Source: CAZMGB01 sp964565775
GTDB taxonomy: Bacteria; Chloroflexota; Dehalococcoidia; DSTF01; JALHUB01
Reading direction: 5' to 3'
DNA length: 64,000 nucleotides
Assembly: GCA_964565775.1 (NCBI GenBank)
Contig: CAZMGB010000016.1
Location: 25,666 to 89,665, forward strand
The notes beneath the pieces were generated by a model, which did no database searches, had not been told where the DNA came from, and saw only the letters and a program-made list of their open reading frames with translations. Position numbers and translations under genes: made by a program. Shown one piece after another: positions 1-8,611 of the stretch. Numbering within the stretch: the stretch's first letter is position 1; every line of letters begins with the position of its first letter.

Positions 1-2
1 AC

Positions 3-626
3 TTCGGGAAGGCGCTGGCGACGGGCAGCTATGATTTCGATTTCCTGGCGCAGCGGCCGAGCGGAATGGGGCTGGAGGGCTATCTCTTCCCGGCCACTTA
101 CAGCTTCTCGCGCCGGGCGACGGCCCAGGACGTCGTCGAGGCGATGCTGGCTGCGTTCAAGAAGCAGGTGGCCGACCCGTTGAGTACGGAGATCGCGGCC
201 TCAGGCCTCACGCTGCACGAGGTCCTGACGCTCGCCTCCATCGTGGAGCGGGAGGCCAAGCTACCAGAGGAGAGGCCGCTCATTGCGAGCGTCTTCCTCA
301 ACCGCCTCAGCCTCGGACTGCCCCTGCAGGCCGACCCGACCGTGCAGTACGCCGTCGCCAGCGACCCGGATAGCATTCGGCGTTACGGCTACTGGAAACG
401 CGCCCTGACGGAAGAGGACCTCCAGGTCGATTCACTCTACAATACGTATCGGTTCAGCGGCCTCCCGCCCGGGCCCATCGCCAACCCTGGTGTCGACTCC
501 ATTCGCGCCGTCCTTCGCCCCGCCCGCACCAACTATCTCTTTTTCGTGGCGAAGGATGACGGCAGCCACGCCTTCGCCGAGACGCTCGAGGAGCACCAGC
601 GCAACGTCGACCAGTATCAGCACTGA
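3..626 (+). CDS. mltG: Endolytic murein transglycosylase MltG, C-terminal part
   Basis: MltG (YceG-like) is a membrane-anchored lytic transglycosylase that cuts nascent peptidoglycan strands and helps terminate glycan chains. The reading frame is open from base 3, so the N-terminal part (membrane anchor, LysM-like region) lies outside the window. Visible family signatures are GYLFPATYSF near the left edge, the block ASIVEREA with the probable catalytic Glu, FLNRL, LQADPTVQYA, and the C-terminal YNTYRFSGLPPGPIANPG and FFVAKDDGSHAF. The internal ATG at 66 is not the start, because conserved sequence lies before it. It ends 14 bases before aroE on the same strand and probably leads this operon. 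Identity is secure; only the 5' end is missing. Confidence 0.93.
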   Translation, partial: FGKALATGSYDFDFLAQRPSGMGLEGYLFPATYSFSRRATAQDVVEAMLAAFKKQVADPLSTEIAASGLTLHEVLTLASIVEREAKLPEERPLIASVFLNRLSLGLPLQADPTVQYAVASDPDSIRRYGYWKRALTEEDLQVDSLYNTYRFSGLPPGPIANPGVDSIRAVLRPARTNYLFFVAKDDGSHAFAETLEEHQRNVDQYQH

Positions 627-640
627 GAGGACAGACGCAC

Positions 641-1507
641 ATGAAGCGCATCGGCCTCATCGGGCAGGGGCTGAAGCACTCGATATCCGTGGCCTTTCAC
701 CAGGCCGCCCTCGATCATCACGGGCTCGACATCCGCTACGAAACGTGGGACACGCGGCCCGACGAGTTGGAAACGCGAATGGGGACTCTGCGCAGCGAGG
801 ACTGCCTTGGCGCCAACGTCACGATACCCTTCAAGGAGGCGATGATCCCATACCTGGACGAGCTGGACGAGGGGGCCCGCCGGATCGGTGCCGTCAACAC
901 CATCGTCCGGCAGGGTGATCGACTCGTTGGCTACAACACGGACCGCGACGGCTTTGCGCGCGCCCTCGACGAGGCGGGCTTCGCGCCCCGTGGCGCCCGA
1001 ACTGTGATACTGGGGGCCGGTGGGGCCGGCCGCGCCGTCGCTGTCGCCCTAATCGACGAGCAGGCCGGAACCATACTCGTTGCCGACGCGGTCCCTGGCC
1101 GGGCAGACGCCCTGGCGAGCGACCTCAAGCGCCTGACCCCGCCCGGCACCAGCGTTACCTGGTGCTACTGGGGCGACGGCGCCTTCCTGCGCGCGCTGGC
1201 TGACTGCCGACTTCTGGTAAACTGTACGCCAGTAGGCATGAAGTACGGCGAGTCGGAGGGCAAGTCGCCCATAGCCGCCGATCTCATTCCGTCGGGCTGC
1301 CTGGCCTTCGACCTCGTGTACAACCCGCCCGAGACGCCGTTCCTGGCGGCCGCGCGCTCCCGGGGGGCGCGCACGGCGGGCGGCCTGAGCATGCTGGTCC
1401 AGCAGGGCGCGGCCTCCTTCCGCCTCTGGACGGGCCTGGAGCCTCCCGTACCGCTCATGCTGGAAGCGGCCGAACGGGCCCTGGCGAGCCCGGCGGCCGA
1501 GGAGTAG
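641..1507 (+). CDS. aroE: Shikimate dehydrogenase
   Basis: It reduces 3-dehydroshikimate to shikimate with NADPH, the fourth step of chorismate synthesis, in the cytoplasm. The 288-residue length is normal. The substrate-binding N-domain has HSISVAFHQAAL (the usual HS-S-P variant), GANVTIPFKE with the catalytic Lys, and GYNTDRDGF with the catalytic Asp. The Rossmann domain carries LGAGGAGRAV, then NCTPVGM and the C-terminal GGLSMLVQQGA. The ATG at 641 follows a GAGAGGA Shine-Dalgarno-like stretch. It heads a run that continues with aroC and a fused aroK-aroB, all on the plus strand with gaps of a few bases, so one shikimate operon is likely. Confidence 0.95.
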   Translation: MKRIGLIGQGLKHSISVAFHQAALDHHGLDIRYETWDTRPDELETRMGTLRSEDCLGANVTIPFKEAMIPYLDELDEGARRIGAVNTIVRQGDRLVGYNTDRDGFARALDEAGFAPRGARTVILGAGGAGRAVAVALIDEQAGTILVADAVPGRADALASDLKRLTPPGTSVTWCYWGDGAFLRALADCRLLVNCTPVGMKYGESEGKSPIAADLIPSGCLAFDLVYNPPETPFLAAARSRGARTAGGLSMLVQQGAASFRLWTGLEPPVPLMLEAAERALASPAAEE

Positions 1508-1511
1508 GAGC

Positions 1512-2165
1512 ATGGAGTGGGGCCTCGCCTGGGGATTGCTGGCAGTCTTTCTCTTCGCGCTGGTCGTCTCCTACGCGATCGTCCGCGAGACGCGAGCCCA
1601 GCGGCACTGGCGGGGGCTCGTCAAGGCTGGTGACGTCGACGCCATCCGCACTATCGTCGACTCGGAGGTAGGCCGCTGGAGGACGGAGCGGACGCCCAAG
1701 GGCGTCCTCCCCAATGTCTGGCGCGGCGTTCAGACGGCGGAGCTCGTCGAGGTGGGCAGCGATCACCTGCGCGTCAGAGCCAGCACCGAGGCGCAGTACG
1801 CCGTCGCGGGACATCGCCGCGAGGAAGTGAGCAGCGCACTCCGTGAGGCCATGAAACTCACCGTGAAGCTGGCCGAGATGCTGCTCTATGATATCCCAAA
1901 CGTCGAGCTTGGACGCGTGCAGATCGACATCTACACGACTTTCCGGGGGCGCTCCGGGCTGGCGAACCAGCGCTGCATCCTGTGCACTCTGGTTCGGCGC
2001 TCGGAGGCCGGAGGCGTGGAGTGGGACGAGACGCCACCCGAGGAGATCGTCGCCCACTTCGGCGGCCGCTATCGGGCGGACAGCCAGGGCCGCGCCCAGC
2101 CTATCGACCCCGACGACGAAGCCGTCGAAGCCGAGCCCCCGGAGCAAGAAGCGCCGGTTCGCTAG
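1512..2165 (+). CDS. Membrane-anchored protein of unknown function (Tim44/MBA1-like features)
   Basis: The 217-residue protein starts with one hydrophobic segment (residues 4-24) followed by a basic-rich soluble part, so it is probably anchored by its N-terminus with the rest in the cytoplasm. The middle (about 75-160) alternates strand-like and helical stretches (HLRVRAS, REAMKLTVKLAEML, GRVQIDIYTTFRGRSG), somewhat reminiscent of a Tim44/NTF2-type fold, but I do not recognise a family. The tail is acidic and proline-rich. It starts 4 bases after aroE and ends 11 bases before aroC, so it is cotranscribed with the shikimate genes, yet nothing in it suggests an aromatic-pathway enzyme. No function is assigned. 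Confidence 0.75.
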   Translation: MEWGLAWGLLAVFLFALVVSYAIVRETRAQRHWRGLVKAGDVDAIRTIVDSEVGRWRTERTPKGVLPNVWRGVQTAELVEVGSDHLRVRASTEAQYAVAGHRREEVSSALREAMKLTVKLAEMLLYDIPNVELGRVQIDIYTTFRGRSGLANQRCILCTLVRRSEAGGVEWDETPPEEIVAHFGGRYRADSQGRAQPIDPDDEAVEAEPPEQEAPVR

Positions 2166-2176
2166 GAAAGGCTCCT

Positions 2177-3346
2177 ATGTTCCGCTTCCTGACCGCAGGC
2201 GAGTCCCATGGCAAAGGGCTCTCCGTCATCATCGAAGGGATCCCGGCGGGCCTTCCCCTGTCGGAAGACTACATCGCCCGGGACCTACGCCGCCGTCAGG
2301 GCGGCTACGGCCGCAGCCGGCGCCAGAAGATCGAGGAGGACCGGGCCGAGATCGTTTCCGGGGTGCGCCACGGCCTGACCCTGGGCAGCCCAATCGCCCT
2401 CTCCCTGCGCAACCGCGACTGGGAGAACTGGCGCCAGGCGATGGCCGTTGAGCCGGTCGACGTGCCGGTGGAGAAGATCACTAACCTCCGGCCCGGCCAC
2501 GCCGACCTGCCCGGCATCATCAAGTACGCCCAGGATGACGTGCGGCCGATCCTGGAGCGGGCCAGCGCCCGCGAGACGGCCGCCCGCGTGGCCGCCGGCG
2601 CCGTCTGCCGCCGCTTTCTCGAAGAGTTCGGCGTCAGCATCCACAGCCACACTATCGCCATCGGCAGCGAGGAGGCCCAGGTCGACGGCGAGCCCGACTG
2701 GGAGGCCGTCGAGGCGTCACCGGTGCGCTGCGCCGACCCCCAGGCCGGGGCGCGCATGGTCGCCGCCATCGACGCCGCCCGCGACAGCGGCGACAGCCTC
2801 GGCGGTGTGGTGGAGGTGCGGGCGACGGGCGTGCCGATCGGCCTGGGCAGCCACATCCAGTGGGACCGCAAGATCGACGGCCGTCTGGCCCAGGCGCTCA
2901 TGAGCATCCACGCCGTCAAGGGCGTCGAGATCGGGGGCGGCTTCGGGCTGGCCCGCCTGCCGGGCTCCCAGGCGCAGGACGTGATCCTGCCCGCCGACCA
3001 GTGGGGCGACAGGCCCTGGCCCCGCGCCTCGAACCATGCGGGCGGCACCGAGGGCGGCATGACGAACGGGGAGCCGGTCGTGGCGCGGGCGGCCCTCAAG
3101 CCGATCTCGACGCTGCCCAGGCCACTGCCGTCCGTCGACCTGAGGACGGGCGAGAAGACGCAGGCGCACTACGAGCGTGCCGACGTCTGCGTCATACCGG
3201 CGGCGGGCGTTATCGCCGAGGCGATGCTTGCCATCGTGCTGGCGGAGGCGGCGCTGGAGAAGTTCGGCGGCGACCACGTGGACGAGACCCTTCGCAACTA
3301 CCGGGCTTACCAGAAGACCATCGGCCCCCGCGGCAAACAGGCGTAG
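2177..3346 (+). CDS. aroC: Chorismate synthase
   Basis: It converts 5-enolpyruvylshikimate-3-phosphate to chorismate using reduced FMN, the last common step of aromatic biosynthesis. The 389-residue length fits the larger bacterial form. Visible signatures are LTAGESHG at residues 5-12, the basic FMN/substrate block RRQGGYGRSRRQ near residue 40, GHADLPGIIKY and the R-ASARETAARVAAG segment. The ATG at 2177 is chosen because the conserved MFRFLTAGESHG begins there and AGGAAAGG precedes it. The frame is open further upstream only because of high GC. It lies between the membrane protein and the amidohydrolase-like gene (2-base gap), within the aro operon. Confidence 0.96.
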   Translation: MFRFLTAGESHGKGLSVIIEGIPAGLPLSEDYIARDLRRRQGGYGRSRRQKIEEDRAEIVSGVRHGLTLGSPIALSLRNRDWENWRQAMAVEPVDVPVEKITNLRPGHADLPGIIKYAQDDVRPILERASARETAARVAAGAVCRRFLEEFGVSIHSHTIAIGSEEAQVDGEPDWEAVEASPVRCADPQAGARMVAAIDAARDSGDSLGGVVEVRATGVPIGLGSHIQWDRKIDGRLAQALMSIHAVKGVEIGGGFGLARLPGSQAQDVILPADQWGDRPWPRASNHAGGTEGGMTNGEPVVARAALKPISTLPRPLPSVDLRTGEKTQAHYERADVCVIPAAGVIAEAMLAIVLAEAALEKFGGDHVDETLRNYRAYQKTIGPRGKQA

Positions 3347-3348
3347 CA

Positions 3349-4185
3349 ATGGCAAGCGACGACCGCATTCCCGCCGTCGACGCCTGGGCCCAGCCCGGCA
3401 CGGCGCGGCTGGTGAATAAGCCCTTCTTCGCGCCCCTGTTTCGGGCCACCGGCCAGACGGCGCCGCCCGACGGCGTGCCCATCGACCATCTGCTGGCGGA
3501 GATGGACGCCGGCGGCGTCGAGCGTGCCGTCCTGCGCGCCTGGTGGGGCCCCGACGGCGTCATCATCTCCAACGAGGAGATCGCTGAGCTTGTGCAGCGC
3601 TACCCGAATCGATTCATCGGTCTCGCCGCCGTCGATCTGCTGCGCCCTCTCGATGCCGTACGCGAGCTGAGGCGCGCCGTGAACGAGCTGGGCCTGCGGG
3701 GGCTCTACCTCCTCCCCTGGCTCTGGAACCTGCCGCCGAACGACCGGCATTACTATCCCCTGTACGTCGCCTGCATCGAGCTGGGGATTCCCTTTTGCCT
3801 CCAGGTCGGACATACGGGTCCGCTCGGCCCGTCCGAGCCCGGCCGCCCCATACCGTACCTCGACGAGGTGGCGCTAACCTTTCCCGAGCTGGTCATCGTG
3901 GGGGGCCACATCGGCCACCCCTGGACGGACGAGATGATCGGCATGGCGTGGAAGTATCCCAACGTCTACATCGATACATCGGCCCACATGCCACGCTACT
4001 ACCCGCCGACTCTGCTGCAATTCATGAACAGCTACGGCAGCGACAAGGTCCTCTTCGCCACCAACTACCCGATGCTCTGGCCGGCCGCCTGTCGGGCCCA
4101 GGCGGAGAAGTTGGACCTGAAGCCGGAGGCGAAGGAGAAGTTCTTGAGGCTCAACGCCCTGCGCGTGTTCGGGCTGGCGGAGTAG
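3349..4185 (+). CDS. Amidohydrolase-fold protein (PF04909-like) with degenerate metal site
   Basis: The 278-residue protein resembles the amidohydrolase-2 family (metal-dependent TIM barrels such as ACMSD-type decarboxylases and hydrolases). Two expected barrel histidines remain, H155 in VGHTG and H187/H190 in GGHIGHPW, and the sequence runs into a family-like FATNYPM near residue 239. The N-terminal D-x-H-x-H, however, is replaced by D11-A-W-A-Q15, and the usual Asp of the 'SDYP' motif is N239. Catalysis by the normal metal mechanism is therefore doubtful. The ATG at 3349 is 2 bases after aroC and the stop is 2 bases before aroK-aroB, so it is embedded in the shikimate operon. It could be a diverged enzyme or a binding/regulatory paralogue. 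Confidence 0.8.
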   Translation: MASDDRIPAVDAWAQPGTARLVNKPFFAPLFRATGQTAPPDGVPIDHLLAEMDAGGVERAVLRAWWGPDGVIISNEEIAELVQRYPNRFIGLAAVDLLRPLDAVRELRRAVNELGLRGLYLLPWLWNLPPNDRHYYPLYVACIELGIPFCLQVGHTGPLGPSEPGRPIPYLDEVALTFPELVIVGGHIGHPWTDEMIGMAWKYPNVYIDTSAHMPRYYPPTLLQFMNSYGSDKVLFATNYPMLWPAACRAQAEKLDLKPEAKEKFLRLNALRVFGLAE

Positions 4186-4187
4186 CG

Positions 4188-5900
4188 ATGACAGCACGAG
4201 CCCGCCGCATATTCCTCACCGGCTTCTCCTGTACGGGCAAGTCCAGGGTCGCCCGCCTCGTCGCGGAGAAGCTGGGCTGGGAGGCCGTCGACACCGACGC
4301 GCTCGTCGAACGGGCGGCCGGCAAGCCCATCCCTCATATCTTCGCCGAGGAGGGGGAAGCCCGCTTCCGAGAGCTGGAGCGAGAGGCGGTGCGCGAGGCC
4401 TGTAGCCGCGAGAAGGCGGTGGTCGCCGTCGGCGGCGGGGCTATCCTCTCGGTGGAGAACCGACGCACGATGGCCGACGGGGGCTTCGTGGTCTGCCTGG
4501 AGGCTCGGCCGGAGACGATCTTCCAGCGCCTCCAGAGGGGCAAGCGCGAGGCTCCCTCGGAGCGACCGCTCCTGGCCGGGCCCAATCTCATGGGACGCAT
4601 CCGTCACCTCAAGGCGATGCGCCAGACCCTCTATTCGCTGGCCGACTCCACCGTTCACACGGACGCGCTCTCGCTGGAGCAGGTGGCGTCCGAGGTGGTG
4701 CGGTCCTGGCGGGCGAACGCCGCCGCTGTGGCCCGACAGGAGGGCCGCGCGGAGGCCGTCGCCTTTGCCGGTGGCACCACGGACATTCTCGATGCCGAAC
4801 TCACCGGCTCGGAGCCGGCCTGCTGGGTGAGGGCCGAGTCGGCCAGCTACCCGGTCTACGTGGAGTGGGGCGCCCTCGAGAGGCTGGGCACCGTCATGCG
4901 CGAGGCCAACCTGGCGGGGGCGGCCTTTGTCGTCAGCGACAGCCACGTTCACGGGCTGTACGGCCGCCGCTTAGAGGACATCCTGCGAGATGCCGCATTC
5001 GAGACGGATAGCTGCGTAGTGCCGGCGGGGGAGGCGAGCAAGACCTTCGAGACGGCTTCACAGATCTACGACTGGCTGGTCGCCCACCGCGCCGAGCGGG
5101 GCCATGCTGTCGTTGCCCTGGGGGGCGGCATGGTCGGCGATCTGGCCGGCTTCGTCGCCGCCACCTTCCTGCGGGGTTTGCCTCTCGTGCACGTGCCGAC
5201 CAGCCTCCTCGCAATGGTGGATTCCTCCATCGGGGGCAAGGTAGCGGTGGACCACCGCGAGGGGAAGAACCTCATCGGCGCCTTCTACCAGCCGCGCCTC
5301 GTCGTCGCGGATGTGGCGACCCTCAAGTCGCTGCCGCCACGAGAGCTGACTTCCGGCTGGGCGGAGCTCATAAAGCATGCCCTTATCCAGGACGCCGATC
5401 TGCTGCACCTGCTCGAGACCGAAGCCGCGGCGTTGGCGAAGCTGGAGCCCGACATCACAACCCGGGTCGTGCGGCGCAGCGTGGCTATCAAGGCGCAGGT
5501 AGTGGGAGAGGACGAGCGGGAGACAACCGGCCGCCGCACCATCCTCAACTATGGCCACACCGTCGGGCACGCCGTGGAGGCGGCCGCGGGCTACGCGGGC
5601 CTTCTGCATGGCGAGGCGGTGGCCATCGGCATGATGGCGGCGGCCGAGATCGGGCGACGCCTGGGTGTGACGCCCGCGTCCCTCGTGGAACGCCAGAGAG
5701 CGCTTCTGGAGCGCTTCGGCCTGCCCCTCAGGCCGCCGCAGCTCAGTCTGGATCGGATCCTCAGCACCATCACCCTCGACAAGAAGGTCAGCGGGAAGGT
5801 GGTGCGCTGGGTGCTGCTGGCCGACGTGGGCCTGCCCGTGCTGAGACAGGACGTGCCGGCGGCGCTCGTCGAGGAGGTCGTCGTGGAGCTGCTGAGATGA
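4188..5900 (+). CDS. aroKB: Fused shikimate kinase / 3-dehydroquinate synthase
   Basis: A 570-residue two-domain fusion. Residues 1 to about 180 are shikimate kinase: P-loop GFSCTGKSRVAR, DTDALVE with the shikimate-binding Asp, FAEEGEARFRELE and the VAVGGGAI Walker-B-like loop. After a linker of about 35 residues, residues about 215-560 form 3-dehydroquinate synthase: PAGEASKT, GGGMVGDLAGF (NAD site), VPTSLLAMVDSSIGGK, ELTSGWAELIKHALI and the zinc ligands in NYGHTVGHAVE and LHGEAV. It supplies steps 2 and 5 of the pathway from one polypeptide. The ATG at 4188 is the last in-frame start before the P-loop. Its TGA overlaps the next gene's ATG (ATGA), indicating translational coupling to the acylphosphatase. 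Confidence 0.95.
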   Translation: MTARARRIFLTGFSCTGKSRVARLVAEKLGWEAVDTDALVERAAGKPIPHIFAEEGEARFRELEREAVREACSREKAVVAVGGGAILSVENRRTMADGGFVVCLEARPETIFQRLQRGKREAPSERPLLAGPNLMGRIRHLKAMRQTLYSLADSTVHTDALSLEQVASEVVRSWRANAAAVARQEGRAEAVAFAGGTTDILDAELTGSEPACWVRAESASYPVYVEWGALERLGTVMREANLAGAAFVVSDSHVHGLYGRRLEDILRDAAFETDSCVVPAGEASKTFETASQIYDWLVAHRAERGHAVVALGGGMVGDLAGFVAATFLRGLPLVHVPTSLLAMVDSSIGGKVAVDHREGKNLIGAFYQPRLVVADVATLKSLPPRELTSGWAELIKHALIQDADLLHLLETEAAALAKLEPDITTRVVRRSVAIKAQVVGEDERETTGRRTILNYGHTVGHAVEAAAGYAGLLHGEAVAIGMMAAAEIGRRLGVTPASLVERQRALLERFGLPLRPPQLSLDRILSTITLDKKVSGKVVRWVLLADVGLPVLRQDVPAALVEEVVVELLR

Positions 5901-6214
5901 GCGCTGGCCGGAGAGAGCAGGAGTCGGCAGGCGAAGCGAAGGCGGCCTTCCACGCCTTCGTGCGGGGACGTGTCCAGGGGGTCGGCTTCCGCCAGTTCGT
6001 CTGGACGCGGGCGCGCGGCCTGGGGCTCAGCGGCTACGTACGCAACGGCGGCGACGGCTATTCGGTCGAGGTGGCGGCGGAGGGCGGTAGGGAGGCGCTC
6101 AACCGGCTTCTCGACCACCTGCACAGGGGACCCTTCATGGCGCGCGTCGACAGGGTCGATGTCGAGTGGCGGGAGGAAGGCGGCGGGTTCCCGTCGTTCG
6201 AGGTGCGCTTCTAG
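5897..6214 (+). CDS. acyP: Acylphosphatase
   Basis: A small cytosolic enzyme that hydrolyses carboxyl-phosphate bonds such as acetyl- or carbamoyl-phosphate. The 105 residues include a non-conserved N-terminal tail of about 15 residues and then the complete domain. It has GRVQGVGFRQFVWTRA with the phosphate-binding Arg, and GYVRNGGDGYSVEV with the catalytic Asn, followed by the usual C-terminal strand ending FEVRF. Its start overlaps the aroKB stop by four bases. It is the last gene of the plus-strand operon, ending one base before the convergent mobB. Acylphosphatases are often found as passengers of unrelated operons, so the link with aromatic synthesis may be incidental. Confidence 0.92.
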   Translation: MSAGRREQESAGEAKAAFHAFVRGRVQGVGFRQFVWTRARGLGLSGYVRNGGDGYSVEVAAEGGREALNRLLDHLHRGPFMARVDRVDVEWREEGGGFPSFEVRF

Positions 6215-6215
6215 C

Positions 6216-6872
6216 CTAAGGCTTCCGTCCGCGCAGCTTCACCATGACGCGAATGCTCTTGGGCGCCTCGACGCCCTTCAGGCCCCCCACCATGCCTGTG
6301 ACAGCGCCGGCGATCATCTTGCGGACGAAGAGCGCAAGGGGAAGGCGCACGCCGTCGATGTAGACGATGGCGTCTTCTGGCAGGATGCTGGGGAGCAGCT
6401 TCAGCTCGACAGCTTCCGCCATTGCAGCGAAGTCGGCCAAACCAAAGCGGCGAACGTCCACATCGAGTTGCCCCTCCGTCGCCACGCCGAGCAGCTCGTC
6501 CTTGCGACAGAGGAGGGCGCCCTCGTCAGGCCGGTGGAGCTCGATCTTCGGGAAGCCGCTCTCCCGAAAACCTTCCGCGACGATCAGGTCGTACTCCTCC
6601 CCCACCTGCCACGCCAGCTCGTCAAGCGGTATCTCCTCATCGATCCGCTCGATCCGGATCACGCTGTCGGGTGTGTCGACCACCAGCATCTCGCTGCCTG
6701 CCGAGACGTAGCGGTCGGCATCTTTGGCCACGCAGTCGAGGACGGGCCCTTCCGGGCTGCGGGCGATCGTAGCCACTCGATACCCACGGCCGCGTAGCTC
6801 GCGGACCAGCCCCTCGATGAGGGCCGTCTTGCCGACCCCTTCTCTCCCTACGACACAGACCACCGGAGGCAT
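6216..6872 (-). CDS. mobB: Molybdopterin-guanine dinucleotide biosynthesis protein MobB
   Basis: MobB is a GTP-binding adaptor that helps MobA attach GMP to molybdopterin. The N-terminal P-loop VGREGVGKTALIEGLV (residues 7-22) is clear, followed by a Walker-B-like DLIVAEGFR segment and FPKIELHR, both typical of MobB. At 218 residues it is longer than the usual ~165-175. The extra C-terminal part (about 150-218, including LPLALFVRKMIAGAVTGMVG) is a conserved-looking extension I cannot assign. It lies 19 bases downstream of moeA on the same strand, so the two are a cofactor operon. No molybdoenzyme is in the window. Confidence 0.88.
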   Translation of the reverse strand: MPPVVCVVGREGVGKTALIEGLVRELRGRGYRVATIARSPEGPVLDCVAKDADRYVSAGSEMLVVDTPDSVIRIERIDEEIPLDELAWQVGEEYDLIVAEGFRESGFPKIELHRPDEGALLCRKDELLGVATEGQLDVDVRRFGLADFAAMAEAVELKLLPSILPEDAIVYIDGVRLPLALFVRKMIAGAVTGMVGGLKGVEAPKSIRVMVKLRGRKP

Positions 6873-6891
6873 TCCGAGGGCCTCCTGACCG

Positions 6892-8157
6892 CTATCCCTC
6901 GCTCCGAGCCGAGCTCAGCATCATGACGTCGATCTCCTCCCCCGGCTCCACGACATCGACGTCATGCGGGACGATTGTGAGCGCGTTCGCCAGCGCCATC
7001 GAGCTAAGGATGCCGGAGCCCTGGGGGCCGGTCAGGGACGCGTAGTAGCGACCGTCGCGCTCGCTGACGATTGCGCGGGCGTAGATTCGCCGTCCGTCCG
7101 TATTGACGATGCGATCCTCGCAGATGGCGCGCAGCCGGGGGCGCTCCCAGTCCGTTCTCCCCATCATCTTGAACAGGGCGGCGCGGCCAAAGAGCTCGAA
7201 GGTGATCATGGAGCTGACGGGGTTGCCTGGCAGCCCGATGTGCGGTACGCGCCGTCCGCCGCTCGCGAACGTGCCGAAGGCGAGGGGCTTGCCCGGCTTC
7301 ATACGCACCGTCCAGAAGTCGACCTCGCCCTCCTTCGCCAGCACATCCTTCACGACGTCATAGTCGCCGCGCGAGACTCCGGCGGAGGTAATGAACAGGT
7401 CCGCGTCCAGCCCCTCGCGGATCTTGGCCGTCAGCGCCTCCACCGTGTCCCCGGCGATGCCGAGCGGCTTGGGGATTCCGCCGTTTGCCAGGACCAGCGC
7501 GGAGACGCTGTAGCTGTTGCTGTCGTAGATCCTGCCCAGGGGAAGCGGCTCACCTACCGGCACCAGCTCGTCGCCGGTCGAGAGGACGGCCACCACGGGC
7601 CGGCGGATCACGGAGACGGTAGCCCGGCCGAGAGACGCCAGCGAGCCCACCTGCGGCGGCTTCAGGAGCGTCCCTTTCGCCAGCACGCGGGCGCCTTTCG
7701 AGACGTCCTCACCGGCGCGCCGGACGTTGGCGCCGGGGCGCGCCGCCTTGCGGACGGACACCTCATCGACCGGCTTGGCGAAGGAGCCGAACTGCCGCTG
7801 CCCCGGCTCGTCCGTCTCCTCGAAGCGCACGATGGCGTCGGCGCCACAGGGGACGGGAGCGCCGGTCATGATGCGTACAGCCGTGCCGGGGCCTACTTCG
7901 CCCTCGAACACGTAGCCCGCCGCCAGCTCACCGATCACACGGAGGCGCGCGGGACGGTCAGGCGCTGCGCCCTCCGTGTCGGCGGCCCGGACGGCGTAGC
8001 CATCCATCGCCGTGTTGTCGAGAGGCGGGATATCGATGTGGGAGACCACGTCCTCCGCCAGGACCTGGCCCAGCGCCTCGAGGAGCGGCTTCTCCTCAGG
8101 CTCCAGTTGGTGGACGACGCCGAGGATGCGTTCGAGGGCCTCTTCGACGCTTATCAT
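6892..8157 (-). CDS. moeA: Molybdopterin molybdenumtransferase MoeA
   Basis: MoeA inserts molybdate into adenylylated molybdopterin to give molybdenum cofactor. The 421-residue length is normal. Signatures: PPLDNTAMDGYAVRA near residue 45, MTGAPVPCGADAIVRFE (MoeA domain III), the MoCF-binding STGDELV and SNSYSVSALV, then SAGVSRGDYDVVKDVL and HIGLPGNPVSSMI. The C-terminal domain IV is complete. The ATG at 8157 is the first in frame and gives the expected N-terminal SVEEALERIL. It is followed by mobB. Upstream are about 100 bases containing a GCGACGGC/GCCGTCGC hairpin (8239-8259) and then the small Lrp-type gene. Confidence 0.95.
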   Translation of the reverse strand: MISVEEALERILGVVHQLEPEEKPLLEALGQVLAEDVVSHIDIPPLDNTAMDGYAVRAADTEGAAPDRPARLRVIGELAAGYVFEGEVGPGTAVRIMTGAPVPCGADAIVRFEETDEPGQRQFGSFAKPVDEVSVRKAARPGANVRRAGEDVSKGARVLAKGTLLKPPQVGSLASLGRATVSVIRRPVVAVLSTGDELVPVGEPLPLGRIYDSNSYSVSALVLANGGIPKPLGIAGDTVEALTAKIREGLDADLFITSAGVSRGDYDVVKDVLAKEGEVDFWTVRMKPGKPLAFGTFASGGRRVPHIGLPGNPVSSMITFELFGRAALFKMMGRTDWERPRLRAICEDRIVNTDGRRIYARAIVSERDGRYYASLTGPQGSGILSSMALANALTIVPHDVDVVEPGEEIDVMMLSSARSEG

Positions 8158-8256
8158 AGGCTCCTACCCCAGCTTCTCGACACCTATGATACACCGAATC
8201 ACACGTCTGAGTTGCCGATGCCAGCCATCGCGACGGCGGCACGCCGTCGCCGGGTC

Positions 8257-8508
8257 CTAGCCCAGCCGCACCGAGAGGCAGGTCGTCGTGCGCTGGACGC
8301 CCTCCACGCGCTGGATGCCGTCGGTGATGCAGTTGCCCAGCTTGTCCAGGTCATCCGCCTGCATCTGAACGATGACGTCGAACGGGCCGGTGACCGTGTC
8401 GACGGCGACGACCTTTGCGTCCGGGTGGGACATCCCCTGAACGGCCTCGCCTACGGCCTTCGCCTTCCCCACCTCAGCTTCGATGAGAACGTAGCCTCGA
8501 ACCGCCAT
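8257..8508 (-). CDS. Stand-alone Lrp/AsnC ligand-binding (RAM) domain protein
   Basis: An 83-residue protein made only of the ligand-binding/oligomerisation (RAM) domain of Lrp/AsnC regulators, with no DNA-binding helix-turn-helix. The pattern MAVRGYVLIEAEVGKAKAV, VDTVTGPFDVIVQM and IQRVEGVQRTTTCLSV is typical of the small stand-alone group. Such proteins form rings that bind amino acids, and some partner full-length regulators. I chose the ATG at 8508 because AGGAGG lies nine bases upstream; an ATG two codons earlier (8514) would leave only three bases. It lies upstream of moeA on the same strand. The stand-alone form is common, so this is probably not a truncation. Confidence 0.85.
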   Translation of the reverse strand: MAVRGYVLIEAEVGKAKAVGEAVQGMSHPDAKVVAVDTVTGPFDVIVQMQADDLDKLGNCITDGIQRVEGVQRTTTCLSVRLG

Positions 8509-8611
8509 GGTCATCCACCTCCTGCTACCTGATGGACGCGAATGCTCCGGCGCAGCCATCATAACGCCGCAGCCGTGGCTGTCAAGACCGTGGGGCGTAT
8601 CGCCTCCGCCG

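Noticed and set aside
6964..8532. 522-codon open frame opposite moeA
   Set aside because: A GC-rich shadow frame; the minus strand encodes a full MoeA with all motifs.
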